From Ktedonobacter robiniae (GTDB lineage Bacteria > Chloroflexota > Ktedonobacteria > Ktedonobacterales > Ktedonobacteraceae): 64,000 bases of DNA. Numbering within the stretch: position 1 is the first letter of the stretch; each line of letters begins with the position of its first letter. Below the pieces are notes generated by a model. That model was given only the letters and a program-made list of their open reading frames with translations. It was not told the origin of the DNA and did no database searches. The stretch spans positions 310,001 through 374,000 of the forward strand of contig NZ_BNJG01000001.1 of assembly GCF_016587375.1 (NCBI RefSeq). The letters are read 5' to 3'. Below are positions 43,591 to 52,546 of the stretch, in pieces. Position numbers and translations under genes: made by a program.

Positions 43591-45327
43591 ATGTCTCATT
43601 CAGAACAAGATATGCAGCAAGAAAATCTTTTTCTGACCATGCTTCGTGCTCTACGAGAGGAAAAGGACTTTTCCTGTGATGAGGCGCAGGAAATCAGTGA
43701 GAAGCAGACCCATCTCTCAGTGGTGTTGCTCACGCCGCAGTACGTGTACAAGATAAAAAAGCCGCGAGACTTTGGCTTCTGTAACTACACAACGCCTTCA
43801 CGACGCCGCTACTTCTGCCTGCAAGAGGTCCTGTTAAATGCGTCGCTGGCTCCGAATGTTTATCTTGGAGTGGCCCCTATTCTTCAATGCTCAGGAGAAC
43901 ACTTCCGCATAGGCCCAGTCCTCGCGAGCGATGAGTTGCCTGAAGCTGGGACACACTATCACGAGGGGATCGTCATTGACTACGCGGTCGTGATGCGACG
44001 CTTGCCTGAAGATGCGACACTCGCCTCCCTCATTCAGGCGGGTCAGGTCACCCCTGAAATAATGCGCGAGGTCGCGCAGACGATTGCACGTTTTCATATG
44101 GCAACCCCTACGAATGCCTCTATCACCACCTTTGGTGACGCGCAGACGATACAGCAGAACTGGGAAGAAAATTTTCGCCAGATCCAACCCTATATCGGTC
44201 GTGTGCTAGAACGAGAAGCCTATGGCGCACTGCACCACTACGTCGCTCAGTTCTTGCAGGCGCATGGCCCACTCTTCACGCGACGTCTATTACAAGGGCG
44301 CATCCGTGATTGTCACGGGGATCTGCGTTTGCAGCATGTCTATGTATTGCCCACTACCAACCATTCTCCCACTCGACATATCCTCCTGCTTGATCGCATA
44401 GAGTTCAACGAGCGATTTCGCTACGGAGATGTCACCAGTGAAGTCGCGTTTTTGGTGATGGAGCTAGAGATGGCACAGCACCATGATCTCGCAATGAACT
44501 TCCTCCAGGCCTATATCGCGGAGACCGGGGATACCGATCTCTATACACTTCTCCCTTTTTATATCTGTTACCGAGCTTGCGTACGCGGCAAGGTGACCGC
44601 ATTCCTCCTCGATGATCCCGAGATCAAAACTGATCAGAGCAGGCAAGCTATTCAGGAGGCCTCTGACCTCTTTGCCTTCGCCATTCGCACCACAAACAGC
44701 GACACGCACCATCCGCTGCTACTCTGCATAGGCGGCCTCATGGGTAGCGGGAAGAGCACGCTCGCCCACGCATTGCAACAGCATCTCTCCTTTCCCTTGT
44801 TCTCCTCAGACGTCATCCGTAAACAGCTCACACAGCAGTCGCCCGCTATGCATCAGGCGGAACATTATGGCAAAGGAAACTATACCCCCTCCTGGAACAG
44901 GAAGACGTATGCTGCTCTCGCACAACGCGCGCTATTATATCTGGAGCAGAGGCAGTCGGTGATCCTTGATGCCAGCTTTTCACGTCGGGAGGAACGACAG
45001 GTATTGGCGCATGCAGCGATGGCATTGGGAGCCAGGGTCGTTTTTATCGAGTGTGTCTGCCCGCCAGAGGTCGCACTGGCGCGTCTCCATGGTCGCTGGC
45101 AAAGCCATTTCGATAGTATCAGCCATGAAGCGTCCCCTGAAGCTGTTCTGGCCTCAGATGGTCGTCTAGATTTGTACGCCATACAAGCCGCACACTGGGA
45201 ACCCTTTGAGTCTGCATTGGAGCCAGGGGTTACACATATCCTTCTCACAACAGCCTCTCCTCTTGTGGAAACAGTGCAGCAACTTCTGACAAAGCTACCG
45301 CTAGAGTGTACCCCGCGCTACGCTTAG
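43591..45327 (+). CDS. Bifunctional aminoglycoside-phosphotransferase-like / P-loop kinase protein
   Basis: 578 residues made of two parts. Residues about 40-340 are a COG2187-type APH-like kinase domain (Y-K-I-K-K-P near the start, H-G-D-L-R-L-Q-H-V as catalytic loop, L-D-R-I-E-F-N as the DFG-equivalent). Residues about 375-570 are a P-loop kinase/AAA domain (G-G-L-M-G-S-G-K388-S-T and L-D-A-S-F-S). The same fusion is common in bacteria, and its substrate is not known; antibiotic resistance should not be assumed. GAGGAG lies 4 bases before the ATG. Confidence 0.9.
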   Translation: MSHSEQDMQQENLFLTMLRALREEKDFSCDEAQEISEKQTHLSVVLLTPQYVYKIKKPRDFGFCNYTTPSRRRYFCLQEVLLNASLAPNVYLGVAPILQCSGEHFRIGPVLASDELPEAGTHYHEGIVIDYAVVMRRLPEDATLASLIQAGQVTPEIMREVAQTIARFHMATPTNASITTFGDAQTIQQNWEENFRQIQPYIGRVLEREAYGALHHYVAQFLQAHGPLFTRRLLQGRIRDCHGDLRLQHVYVLPTTNHSPTRHILLLDRIEFNERFRYGDVTSEVAFLVMELEMAQHHDLAMNFLQAYIAETGDTDLYTLLPFYICYRACVRGKVTAFLLDDPEIKTDQSRQAIQEASDLFAFAIRTTNSDTHHPLLLCIGGLMGSGKSTLAHALQQHLSFPLFSSDVIRKQLTQQSPAMHQAEHYGKGNYTPSWNRKTYAALAQRALLYLEQRQSVILDASFSRREERQVLAHAAMALGARVVFIECVCPPEVALARLHGRWQSHFDSISHEASPEAVLASDGRLDLYAIQAAHWEPFESALEPGVTHILLTTASPLVETVQQLLTKLPLECTPRYA

Positions 45328-45444
45328 TTGGGGAAGTGCTGGGCGACAATGCTATTTGAACCAATGCAACAACGAAGTTGGATACACATGCATACATATG
45401 CATCCAACAATCGAAGCAGGATGTCATTCCCTTTCCTCCCTAGC

Positions 45445-46554
45445 TCAAAACCGACCATCCTGCGCTGGCGAACGAGGTGACAGCATAGGAGCATACTTTC
45501 CCTGGAGCATGTAGTAGAGATGCCAGGAAATCTCATCAATAACGGGCACCTGGGTCATGAAGAGCTGAGGATCAAGCCCATTGACCATACTCTGACCAGT
45601 GTTGATACGCTGTAGCATTGTTAAAAGCAATTTAGCAGCATAAGCTGTCTGCTCATTTGTAGGGCCGCCTTGCTTGAGACGGTAGAACTGCCTCAACTGG
45701 TTGTTGATGAACATTCCTTGCTGATGCAGTGGATGGTCCGAAGATAAAATGATGAGCCCTTCCTGGCCATTTGCCAGCAAACGCAAAGCATTGATGACCT
45801 CCTGCACAAACTCTTCCACCCGTGCTTTGCGTTCAGTCTCGGCCATACTAAAGCGCTGCTCAATAGTCCGTAATTCCTCTGCCCGATCAGCGCGTCGCAC
45901 TGCTTGATCCATACCACGTACCCAGAGAAAGGCGATAACGGCTGTCATAATCTGAATCGCTACCGGACGCCCAGCGATAACAGCCATGCTGTATTGAGAT
46001 AGAGCCTGGTGAAGATCGGTGGACCAGGGCTGCAACATCAGATCGCCATAAATAAGGACAACATTCACACCCGCAATGATAAACGCTGCACCACGTGGGA
46101 GAATAGAGGCACCAAGAATCACAGAGATAACCAGAACATCGTACGCGGGCAAATAAACCAGGTGGATTTTGCCATCCGTTGAACCTAGAACGACACCGAT
46201 GACTGCCAAACACGATAGTATCACTAGAATAGTTCCCGCTACAGTGACCAGGCCCGCACGATTACATAGTATCGCGACCAGCACGCCTGCAAGAGCAAAG
46301 AGGACGGCAAAAGCTGAGGCTCTGTCCATAAAGGTAGCGGGAATGAAGGCCACCAGAGTGACAAGCATGCCCAGCAAAATCCAGGAAGTCAGGCGACTGC
46401 GGCGGACCTTCTCACGTTGCTCAATTGTTTCCTGGGGTAAATCCCAACCAGTACTTGTCATCCGCAACCACCAGTTTGTTCGAGGTAATGGTGGCGTAGG
46501 GGTTTCACGCAATGGCACACTTGCCCGAGGCTCGGTATTGGTAGGGTGCGTCAT
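45445..46554 (-). CDS. Unknown multi-spanning membrane protein with C-terminal cytoplasmic helical domain
   Basis: 369 residues, not recognised. A 55-residue Pro/Arg-rich N-terminus is followed by about six hydrophobic segments (about 55-225), then a charged helix likely to form a coiled coil (A-E-E-L-R-T-I-E-Q-R-F-S-M-A-E-T-E-R-K) and a cytoplasmic domain of about 120 residues with no known signature. The layout of a membrane sensor plus coiled coil resembles MASE-type input modules, but no kinase, GGDEF or HTH domain follows. AAAGGAGG is 8 bases before the ATG. It follows the SRPBCC gene by 56 bases and may be co-transcribed. Confidence 0.8.
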   Translation of the reverse strand: MTHPTNTEPRASVPLRETPTPPLPRTNWWLRMTSTGWDLPQETIEQREKVRRSRLTSWILLGMLVTLVAFIPATFMDRASAFAVLFALAGVLVAILCNRAGLVTVAGTILVILSCLAVIGVVLGSTDGKIHLVYLPAYDVLVISVILGASILPRGAAFIIAGVNVVLIYGDLMLQPWSTDLHQALSQYSMAVIAGRPVAIQIMTAVIAFLWVRGMDQAVRRADRAEELRTIEQRFSMAETERKARVEEFVQEVINALRLLANGQEGLIILSSDHPLHQQGMFINNQLRQFYRLKQGGPTNEQTAYAAKLLLTMLQRINTGQSMVNGLDPQLFMTQVPVIDEISWHLYYMLQGKYAPMLSPRSPAQDGRF

Positions 46555-46610
46555 AAGCTAGCCTCCTTTCACTGCCATGACTAAAGGGAATACACAACAA
46601 AGCTCTATTT

Positions 46611-47078
46611 TCACTTGCTAGGAATAGGTGAGCCCTCCAGTAGTGCTTTGAGCTTCGCGAACATCTCTTTATGCGATGCTAAACCTTGTTTATAAACCGT
46701 TTTGATAAGCAAGCTCGGTGCCGTAATTTCAACACGCTCTTGTATTCGCGTTCCATTTCCCTCAGGGAGACAGATAGTAACATTGTGCAAATAGATGCCT
46801 GGAGATTGGTGCGCATCGTAGACGATTTCGCCCCGAGCATTGATGCTCATCTCTACGCTATAGGTAAAGGTCGTCATAAAGGGACCCTGCTTCATACGAT
46901 CACGAATCTTATAATGATCAACACGCGAACCATCAGCCGCCTTCGTTGTTTTCTCATATGCGATATTAACAATAAGCGGGTGAATCTGGGTATGGTTACT
47001 CAGTGTAGAGAGGAAGCTCTTCACCTTTTCAGGTGGCACCTCAATAAAAGTGTCGAGCTCGAATGAGTCCTGCGCCAT
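46611..47078 (-). CDS. SRPBCC (START-like) domain protein
   Basis: 155 residues. Start chosen at the ATG 47078, since the earlier ATG overlaps its own AAAGGA ribosome-binding site. The polyketide cyclase/START fold is suggested by F-I-E-V-P-P-E-K-V-K-S-F-L, an alternating beta pattern in the centre, and the long amphipathic C-terminal helix (H-K-E-M-F-A-K-L-K-A-L-L-E). It would bind a hydrophobic ligand; no specific one is indicated. It is followed by the unknown membrane protein gene on the same strand. Confidence 0.85.
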   Translation of the reverse strand: MAQDSFELDTFIEVPPEKVKSFLSTLSNHTQIHPLIVNIAYEKTTKAADGSRVDHYKIRDRMKQGPFMTTFTYSVEMSINARGEIVYDAHQSPGIYLHNVTICLPEGNGTRIQERVEITAPSLLIKTVYKQGLASHKEMFAKLKALLEGSPIPSK

Positions 47079-47581
47079 AAAACACATCCTTTCGCTGCCA
47101 AATAGATAAATTAGGCGTTTTTTGCATTCCTCGCGAGACAGAGGCTTTCCATCTATGAGCGCAATGCCTCTGTATGATTCACATATAAAATATAAACGCT
47201 AAACGAACTATAGCAGCACCATAGAAGGCAGTCAATATACATATAAAGGTCCTAATGAAAAGTACTGCTCCAACACGTAACTGTCAATAAAACATTAAGC
47301 TATTTGCATTTCGAGCAAATGTTCAATACAGTGTCCTCTATCATCTATAAATTATACGTTCCGGAATTGCTTACTTTTGCTAAAAATATATTTTTATACA
47401 GCCTATATCTTTATAAGTGAGACGCTCTAGGAAGTTTTACTGTTTACGTTGTTGTTGCTTGCTGCCGCAAGATACATACAAACTCAGCACGAACAAATGA
47501 TTCAGGCCGGTATGCAAAGATCATTGATCAAGTTAAAAATTGTTTTAATCGTCCTTGGCGAAATCATCATCTCACGCCAGG
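47079..47581. other. AT-rich intergenic region between divergent SRPBCC and LacI genes
   Basis: No ORF or RNA gene is supported. AT-rich with several poly-A/T tracts, including TATATTTTATAT near 47195 that may serve the SRPBCC promoter on the minus strand. The lacI promoter starts at 47582 and is listed separately. Confidence 0.4.
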
Positions 47582-47621
47582 TTGACAAAAGCAGAAATTC
47601 ATATTATCATTTTCATGAAAA
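47582..47621 (+). promoter_or_regulatory. lacI-type promoter with palindromic operator
   Basis: TTGACA (47582-47587), 17-base spacer, TATCAT (47605-47610), directly followed by the perfect palindrome TTTTCATGAAAA (47610-47621). The site overlaps the transcription start, implying autorepression. An identical palindrome lies downstream of the gene. Confidence 0.75.
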
Positions 47622-47642
47622 ACGATAGGTACAACATAATAT

Positions 47643-48680
47643 ATGACTACAACAAAACTCATCGATGTAGCGCGCACTGCTGGTGTCTCCCCAACGACAG
47701 TCTCGCGCGTATTGAATAATACGGGACCAGTCAACGAAGGCACACGTGCGCGCGTGTTAGCAGTAGTTGCCGAATTAGGCTATAAGCCAATCAGTGGTAT
47801 ACGACCACAACCTAGAAAAGAGCAGCGCACTATCGCCCTGGTTATTAGCGATATCCTTAATCCTTTTTTTCCTGAAATTGTGCGCGGGGTCGAAGATGAG
47901 GCAGGCACGAATGGATTGACCATGCTCCTTTGTAACACATCAGAAGACCCGCAAAGAGAGGCCCAGGCACTCACGACACTTATTGAACGCCAGGTAGATG
48001 GAATTATTGTCTGTGCTTCGCGTATTGAGAGTAGCGCCCTGGTTACGCTCTATGAGCAGAGCAAGATCCCCCTCGTGATCATTAATAAAAATCTTAATCA
48101 TCCCGAAATTCCTTGCGTCCTCATCGATTTTGAAAACGCGGCTTATCGCTCGACACAACATCTACTCAGGCTCAATCATACACACATAGCGTATCTAGCA
48201 GGCAACAGTCTCGCCAGCCCTTCTTTAGCCAGAAGGCGAGGTATCGAAATGGCACTTCGCGAGAGGAATCGGACATTGCAGCCTGAATGGTGCCCTACCA
48301 GTTTTCCTAACGTTGAAGGAGGATTTCAGGCGATGAGCTCACTCCTCTCGCGCCCTCGTGCTGAGCAACCTACCGCTGTGATAGCGTACAACGATATTAT
48401 GGCATTAGGCGCTCTCCATGCTATTCGCACATACGGACTACGTGTCCCCGACGACATTTCGGTCGTTGGTTGCGATGGTATTGCGATGGCGGCTCACTCT
48501 AACCCACCTCTCACCACTATCGACCAGCCAAAGTATCGTATGGGGCAACTAGCCATGCAGATGCTTCGACTGCTCATTGAAGGGCGAAATGCGCCGAGCA
48601 GCGGCTACACACTCATGGAAAGCCCCTTGATCGTACGAGAGTCTACCGCCCCTTGTGTGTCTTATAAACCAAACAACTAG
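47643..48680 (+). CDS. LacI family transcriptional regulator of the hexuronate locus
   Basis: 345 residues. N-terminal LacI HTH (about 5-25: L-I-D-V-A-R-T-A-G-V-S-P-T-T-V-S-R-V-L-N-N) plus hinge helix, and a periplasmic-binding-like effector domain with I-A-L-V-I-S-D, I-P-L-V-I-I-N-K and P-D-D-I-S-V-V-G-C-D-G. It is a sugar-responsive repressor. Placed ahead of an ABC importer and UxaC/UxaE, its effector is likely a hexuronate or an early catabolite. Operator copies before and after the gene fit this. Confidence 0.94.
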   Translation: MTTTKLIDVARTAGVSPTTVSRVLNNTGPVNEGTRARVLAVVAELGYKPISGIRPQPRKEQRTIALVISDILNPFFPEIVRGVEDEAGTNGLTMLLCNTSEDPQREAQALTTLIERQVDGIIVCASRIESSALVTLYEQSKIPLVIINKNLNHPEIPCVLIDFENAAYRSTQHLLRLNHTHIAYLAGNSLASPSLARRRGIEMALRERNRTLQPEWCPTSFPNVEGGFQAMSSLLSRPRAEQPTAVIAYNDIMALGALHAIRTYGLRVPDDISVVGCDGIAMAAHSNPPLTTIDQPKYRMGQLAMQMLRLLIEGRNAPSSGYTLMESPLIVRESTAPCVSYKPNN

Positions 48681-48726
48681 CTCCCACTCCATACGCCCTC
48701 TCTCTCTGGACTCTTCACCCTCTTTA

Positions 48727-48738
48727 TTTTCATGAAAA
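48727..48738. promoter_or_regulatory. Second TTTTCATGAAAA palindrome, probable LacI-type operator
   Basis: Exact copy of the 12-base palindrome in the lacI promoter, 47 bases after the lacI stop. It precedes the transporter/catabolic operon promoter by about 180 bases, so looping between operators is possible. Confidence 0.65.
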
Positions 48739-48918
48739 CATTACATGTATTTTCACTTCTCATTGAGTAAGCCCCGAGAGCGCAAATGTGTTATTTGCGC
48801 TAAAGCTGGGCAAGAATCTGCATTTACGAGCTCATATTAGAGAGATTTGTTCTTTTTTCACTGACATTGATATGCGCAGGCTTCACAAGGCCAAAGGTGA
48901 AATCACTGAAAGTGCGCC

Positions 48919-48972
48919 TTGACAGAAGGGGTAATCATATGCTACCTTCTGAAAAGTAGTGAAATATTTTCA
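48919..48972 (+). promoter_or_regulatory. Candidate promoter and operator of the hexuronate transport operon
   Basis: TTGACA at 48919-48924 with a weak TACCTT -10 at 48943-48948, followed by TGAAATATTTTCA (48960-48972), a palindrome with TGAAA/TTTCA arms like half of the lacI operator. A long leader of about 200 bases remains before the binding-protein gene. Confidence 0.45.
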
Positions 48973-49173
48973 TCTTTTTTCTGGTAGCTAGCTGGCACTG
49001 ACAAGGAAGGTGTGTCGCAAGAAAGATCAGTACGTCCCTGGCAGGTATATTTACACACTACCGCATGACAGAGGAATTATATCGGGTAGTTCGATCAAGC
49101 GCGCTTATGGCAATTCGCGTCAAACTACGGTGACTTGTCGTCAGAATAGTACTTATCAAGGAAGAGGTACACA

Positions 49174-50376
49174 GTGCAAATGATGAAGAACCCGCTAAGG
49201 TCGCCAGTTCTCCGTATCATATTTCTAGGCATGGCCTTTCTGCTTGCTGGATGCAGCGGAACTGGAGGATCGCCCAATACCAACCACCCCATCATATTAC
49301 AGGTAGTCGATGCCGGAGGATATACCGCGCAAGTAAAACCCATGCTCGACGCCTACCAGAAGGCTCATCCTGACAAGGTATCAAAGGTCGTCTATCCTGC
49401 ACGCATTCAGGCTCCCCAACTTCCTGGCAAGCTCAAGGCCGAAGAAAATGCCGGTAACATCCAGGATACACTTATCATTACTGGCTATGATGCTGTCGCG
49501 AGCACTATTCAACAGGGGCTAGTCGAACAATTGACACCGGCTCATAACGACAAATTCCCTAATCTCGACGCAAACTATCTGCCCGCGGCAAAGGCTTATA
49601 ACGACCTGGCCAAGGGTTACGGTCTGGTTTTTACCTACACACCAAGCGGCCCCGTCTTCGAGTATAATCCAGCTAAGGTGTCCAATCCCCCCACAACCAT
49701 TGAAGAGCTACAAGCCTGGATTAAAGCCCACCCACACCAGTTCCTCTATGCGCGTCCCTCAAACTCTGGACCTGGACGAACAATGTTGATGGGACTGCCC
49801 TATCTGTTAGGTGACAAAGACCCCAAGGACCCGATACATGGCTGGGACAAAACATGGTCATTCCTGAAAGATGCAGGCTCCGCTATCGACGCGTATCCAA
49901 CACGAACCGGGGACACAATGAAAGCCCTTAGCACTGGTGAAGCCTCAATCATCGCCAGTACCCTGGGATGGGATATTAATCCCCGCTTCCTCCAACAGGT
50001 CCCCGCGGGAGACAAAACTTTTGTCCTTAAGGACACGACCTTTGTGGCTGATGCGGCCTTCATGATGATGCCCAAAGGGCTGGACCAGGCACGCCAGAAT
50101 GTCATGCTGGACGTGATGGCCTGGATGCTTCGACCAGATCAGCAGGCATATAACTACGATTCTGGATACTTCTATCCCGGTCCAGCAGTAAAGAACGTGC
50201 CAATCTCTCTGGCACCAGCTAGCAGCCAACAAGTCATGCAACAGTACGGTCGCCCAGAATACGACACGCTCATTAAAAACATCAAAATCGAGCTGCCATT
50301 GAATACTGACCAGCTCGTAGCGGCTTTCCAAAAGTGGGACAGCGATATTGGTAGTGGCAAATACCAAACTTCTTAA
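49174..50376 (+). CDS. ABC substrate-binding lipoprotein, probable hexuronate binder
   Basis: 400 residues. Start GTG 49174 has GGAAGAGG six bases before; ATG 49180 is also possible. Lipobox L-A-G-C27, then a mature domain of the extracellular family 1 / Fe-spermidine-putrescine type (V-D-A-G-G-Y-T-A-Q-V-K-P-M-L at its start). This family usually carries iron, polyamines, thiamine or phosphonates. Here it is in an operon with UxaC and UxaE, so a hexuronate or short uronide is the likely ligand, an inference from context only. Confidence 0.9.
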   Translation: MQMMKNPLRSPVLRIIFLGMAFLLAGCSGTGGSPNTNHPIILQVVDAGGYTAQVKPMLDAYQKAHPDKVSKVVYPARIQAPQLPGKLKAEENAGNIQDTLIITGYDAVASTIQQGLVEQLTPAHNDKFPNLDANYLPAAKAYNDLAKGYGLVFTYTPSGPVFEYNPAKVSNPPTTIEELQAWIKAHPHQFLYARPSNSGPGRTMLMGLPYLLGDKDPKDPIHGWDKTWSFLKDAGSAIDAYPTRTGDTMKALSTGEASIIASTLGWDINPRFLQQVPAGDKTFVLKDTTFVADAAFMMMPKGLDQARQNVMLDVMAWMLRPDQQAYNYDSGYFYPGPAVKNVPISLAPASSQQVMQQYGRPEYDTLIKNIKIELPLNTDQLVAAFQKWDSDIGSGKYQTS

Positions 50377-50398
50377 GGCTTTAAGCGAAGATCGTGGT

Positions 50399-50421
50399 GC
50401 AGGAGGAGAATTTTCTCCTGC
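50399..50421 (+). repeat. Small hairpin between binding-protein and ATPase genes
   Basis: GCAGGA (50399-50404) and TCCTGC (50416-50421) pair with a further inner AGGAGAA/TTCTCCT alternative. It may stabilise or partially terminate the binding-protein mRNA. Confidence 0.4.
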
Positions 50422-50466
50422 ATCTTGCTAGAATCGAATACACCACCAAATCAGGACACAAGAAGC

Positions 50467-51618
50467 ATGAAGAAAATAGAGAAGCTCGTGATCAAGGGCA
50501 TGACGCGCCGCTTTGGTGATGCGACAGCCTTACACGACTTTAACCTCGAAATAGCTGGCGGTCAGTTTATTACCCTGCTAGGCCCTAGCGGCTGCGGCAA
50601 GTCCACAGCGCTCAATTGCCTCGCTGGACTCCTTGAATTGACTGAGGGCGAGATCCTACTCAATGGTGCACCTGTCCAACACTTACCAGCGGAAAAGCGC
50701 GGCTTTGGCATGGTTTTTCAGAACTATGCCCTGTTTCCGCACCTTACCACACAACGAAACATCAGCTATGGACTGGAAATTCGCCGGGTTCCCCGAGCTG
50801 AGCGAGAACAACGTGTCCGTAAAGCCCTGAATATGGTCCATTTGCAGGATTTCGGGAAACGCTATCCAGCCCAGATGAGCGGCGGTCAACAGCAACGATT
50901 AGCGATTGCGCGTACGATTGTTCTGGAACCTTCTCTCCTCCTTTTAGACGAGCCACTCTCCAACCTGGATGCTAACCTGCGCAACGAGATGCGTATCGAA
51001 ATTAAGCGCTTACATACTGAGCTTGGTCTGACAACCGTCTACGTGACGCACGATCAATCCGAAGCCATGTCACTCTCAGACAAAGTCGTCGTCATGCGCC
51101 AGGGTCGCATCGAACAGATTGGGACGCCACAAGAAATTTACAATCGCCCTCAGAGCCTTTTTGTTGCCAGATTTATGGGGTATCTCAATCAGTTCCCTGG
51201 CACAGTTATAGGAAGAGATGGCGAGTACTGGCTCATTCAGACAGCATCTGGTGAGCAATTTACCGCCAGTAGTACAGTCGCAGAGAGTATCAACTGGCAA
51301 ACGGGGCAGCGTGTACTGGCATGCATACGTCCCGACGAAACACTGGCTGATCCGTTGCCCGCCGAGAACCACGTCCAGGGCCATGTGCGACTGGTGGAAT
51401 ATGTGGGGCGAGCATATGAAATTCTGGTACAACTTGCGGACGAGAGAGGCACACAATTGCTGGTACACAGTGCCCACGCGCCAGAAATTGGCACTCCGCT
51501 TACATTTGGCGTGCAACCCGAAAGACTTTTGCTCTTCCCTGACGACGAAATGACAACAGGTCACACCAGCGCGGAGCAGGATCTAGTAGATGTCGCGGCG
51601 ATGAGAGTCGAGAGATAA
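50467..51618 (+). CDS. ABC transporter ATP-binding protein, PotA/FbpC type
   Basis: 383 residues from the ATG at 50467; an upstream TTG start is less likely. Walker A G-P-S-G-C-G-K-S-T, Q-loop V-F-Q-N-Y-A-L-F-P-H, signature M-S-G-G-Q-Q-Q-R, Walker B L-L-L-L-D-E-P-L-S-N-L-D-A, and a C-terminal TOBE-like regulatory domain (about 240-375). It energises the two permeases that follow directly. Part of the five-gene transport and catabolic run under LacI control. Confidence 0.94.
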   Translation: MKKIEKLVIKGMTRRFGDATALHDFNLEIAGGQFITLLGPSGCGKSTALNCLAGLLELTEGEILLNGAPVQHLPAEKRGFGMVFQNYALFPHLTTQRNISYGLEIRRVPRAEREQRVRKALNMVHLQDFGKRYPAQMSGGQQQRLAIARTIVLEPSLLLLDEPLSNLDANLRNEMRIEIKRLHTELGLTTVYVTHDQSEAMSLSDKVVVMRQGRIEQIGTPQEIYNRPQSLFVARFMGYLNQFPGTVIGRDGEYWLIQTASGEQFTASSTVAESINWQTGQRVLACIRPDETLADPLPAENHVQGHVRLVEYVGRAYEILVQLADERGTQLLVHSAHAPEIGTPLTFGVQPERLLLFPDDEMTTGHTSAEQDLVDVAAMRVER

Positions 51619-51622
51619 TGCG

Positions 51623-52543
51623 ATGGCAGATATACCTCATTCCTCCATACGGCGCAAGATAAACAGGCGCGGACTTCCTTTCAAGGCCAATAGCAGCGCG
51701 GTGTTGCTCTCGCTACCAGCGATCATGCTGGTACTTGTGCTGTTTTTCTATCCTTTGCTCTTCGGTCTTGATATCAGCTTACGTTCAAGCGAGCAGGCAC
51801 CGTCCTGGAGCCTGACAAACTATTTCCAGTTTTTTAGCAATTCCGACCTGGTTGCCACCATCTGGACAACCTTTCGTGTCGCCTTGCCTGTGACCCTCTT
51901 TAGCGTGCTGGTCAGCATTCCCCTCGCCTATTACATGCGTCGAGGAATTAAGTTTGAACGCCTGCTCACCGCAATTTTGATTCTGCCCATCACGCTCGGA
52001 AACGTTATGGTGGCCCAGGCGATGCTGGACTATTTCTCGCCTACCGGTTGGTTCAATCGCGTGCTCCTCTCGCTACACCTCATACAGCAACCCATGCTCC
52101 TGCTGCATCACTGGCTTGCGGTCGAGATCGCGCTCTTTATCCAGGGCTTTCCCTTCACCTTTTTGTTGATCCTGGGCTATATGTCAGCAATCAGCCCGGA
52201 TCTAGAAAGGGCCAGCCGGATGCTAGGAGCGAGGCCGTGGCAAACTTTCTGGCGCGTTGTACTTCCTCTCTCATTACCGGGTATCGCGGTCGCGTTTTGT
52301 CTCAATTTTGTTGCCAATTTTAGTGTTTTCCCTTCAGCGAACCTGGTTGGAGAACCATCGCATGAGACGCGTGTGCTGGCTATCGCCGCCTATGAAACGG
52401 CCTTTACCAATTACAACATCCCGCTTGGCACGGCAATATCGTTGATCATGGGCGTTATTGAGTTATTGGTAATCGCACTGGTCCTGTGGCTGCAACGCAA
52501 AACGGCACGTGGCGCGACCATCAGTGGTGGCAAGGGGGTATAG
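51623..52543 (+). CDS. ABC transporter permease, PotB/FbpB type
   Basis: 306 residues with six helices. EAA-like loop S-R-M-L-G-A-R-P-W-Q-T-F-W-R-V-V-L-P-L for ATPase docking. Starts four bases after the ATPase stop. First membrane subunit of the proposed hexuronate importer. Confidence 0.93.
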   Translation: MADIPHSSIRRKINRRGLPFKANSSAVLLSLPAIMLVLVLFFYPLLFGLDISLRSSEQAPSWSLTNYFQFFSNSDLVATIWTTFRVALPVTLFSVLVSIPLAYYMRRGIKFERLLTAILILPITLGNVMVAQAMLDYFSPTGWFNRVLLSLHLIQQPMLLLHHWLAVEIALFIQGFPFTFLLILGYMSAISPDLERASRMLGARPWQTFWRVVLPLSLPGIAVAFCLNFVANFSVFPSANLVGEPSHETRVLAIAAYETAFTNYNIPLGTAISLIMGVIELLVIALVLWLQRKTARGATISGGKGV

Positions 52544-52546
52544 GCA

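Noticed and set aside
43591..45327. Aminoglycoside resistance function for the APH-like fusion protein
   Set aside because: The APH-like domain is fused to a P-loop kinase, as in a broad family of unknown substrate; nothing points to antibiotics.
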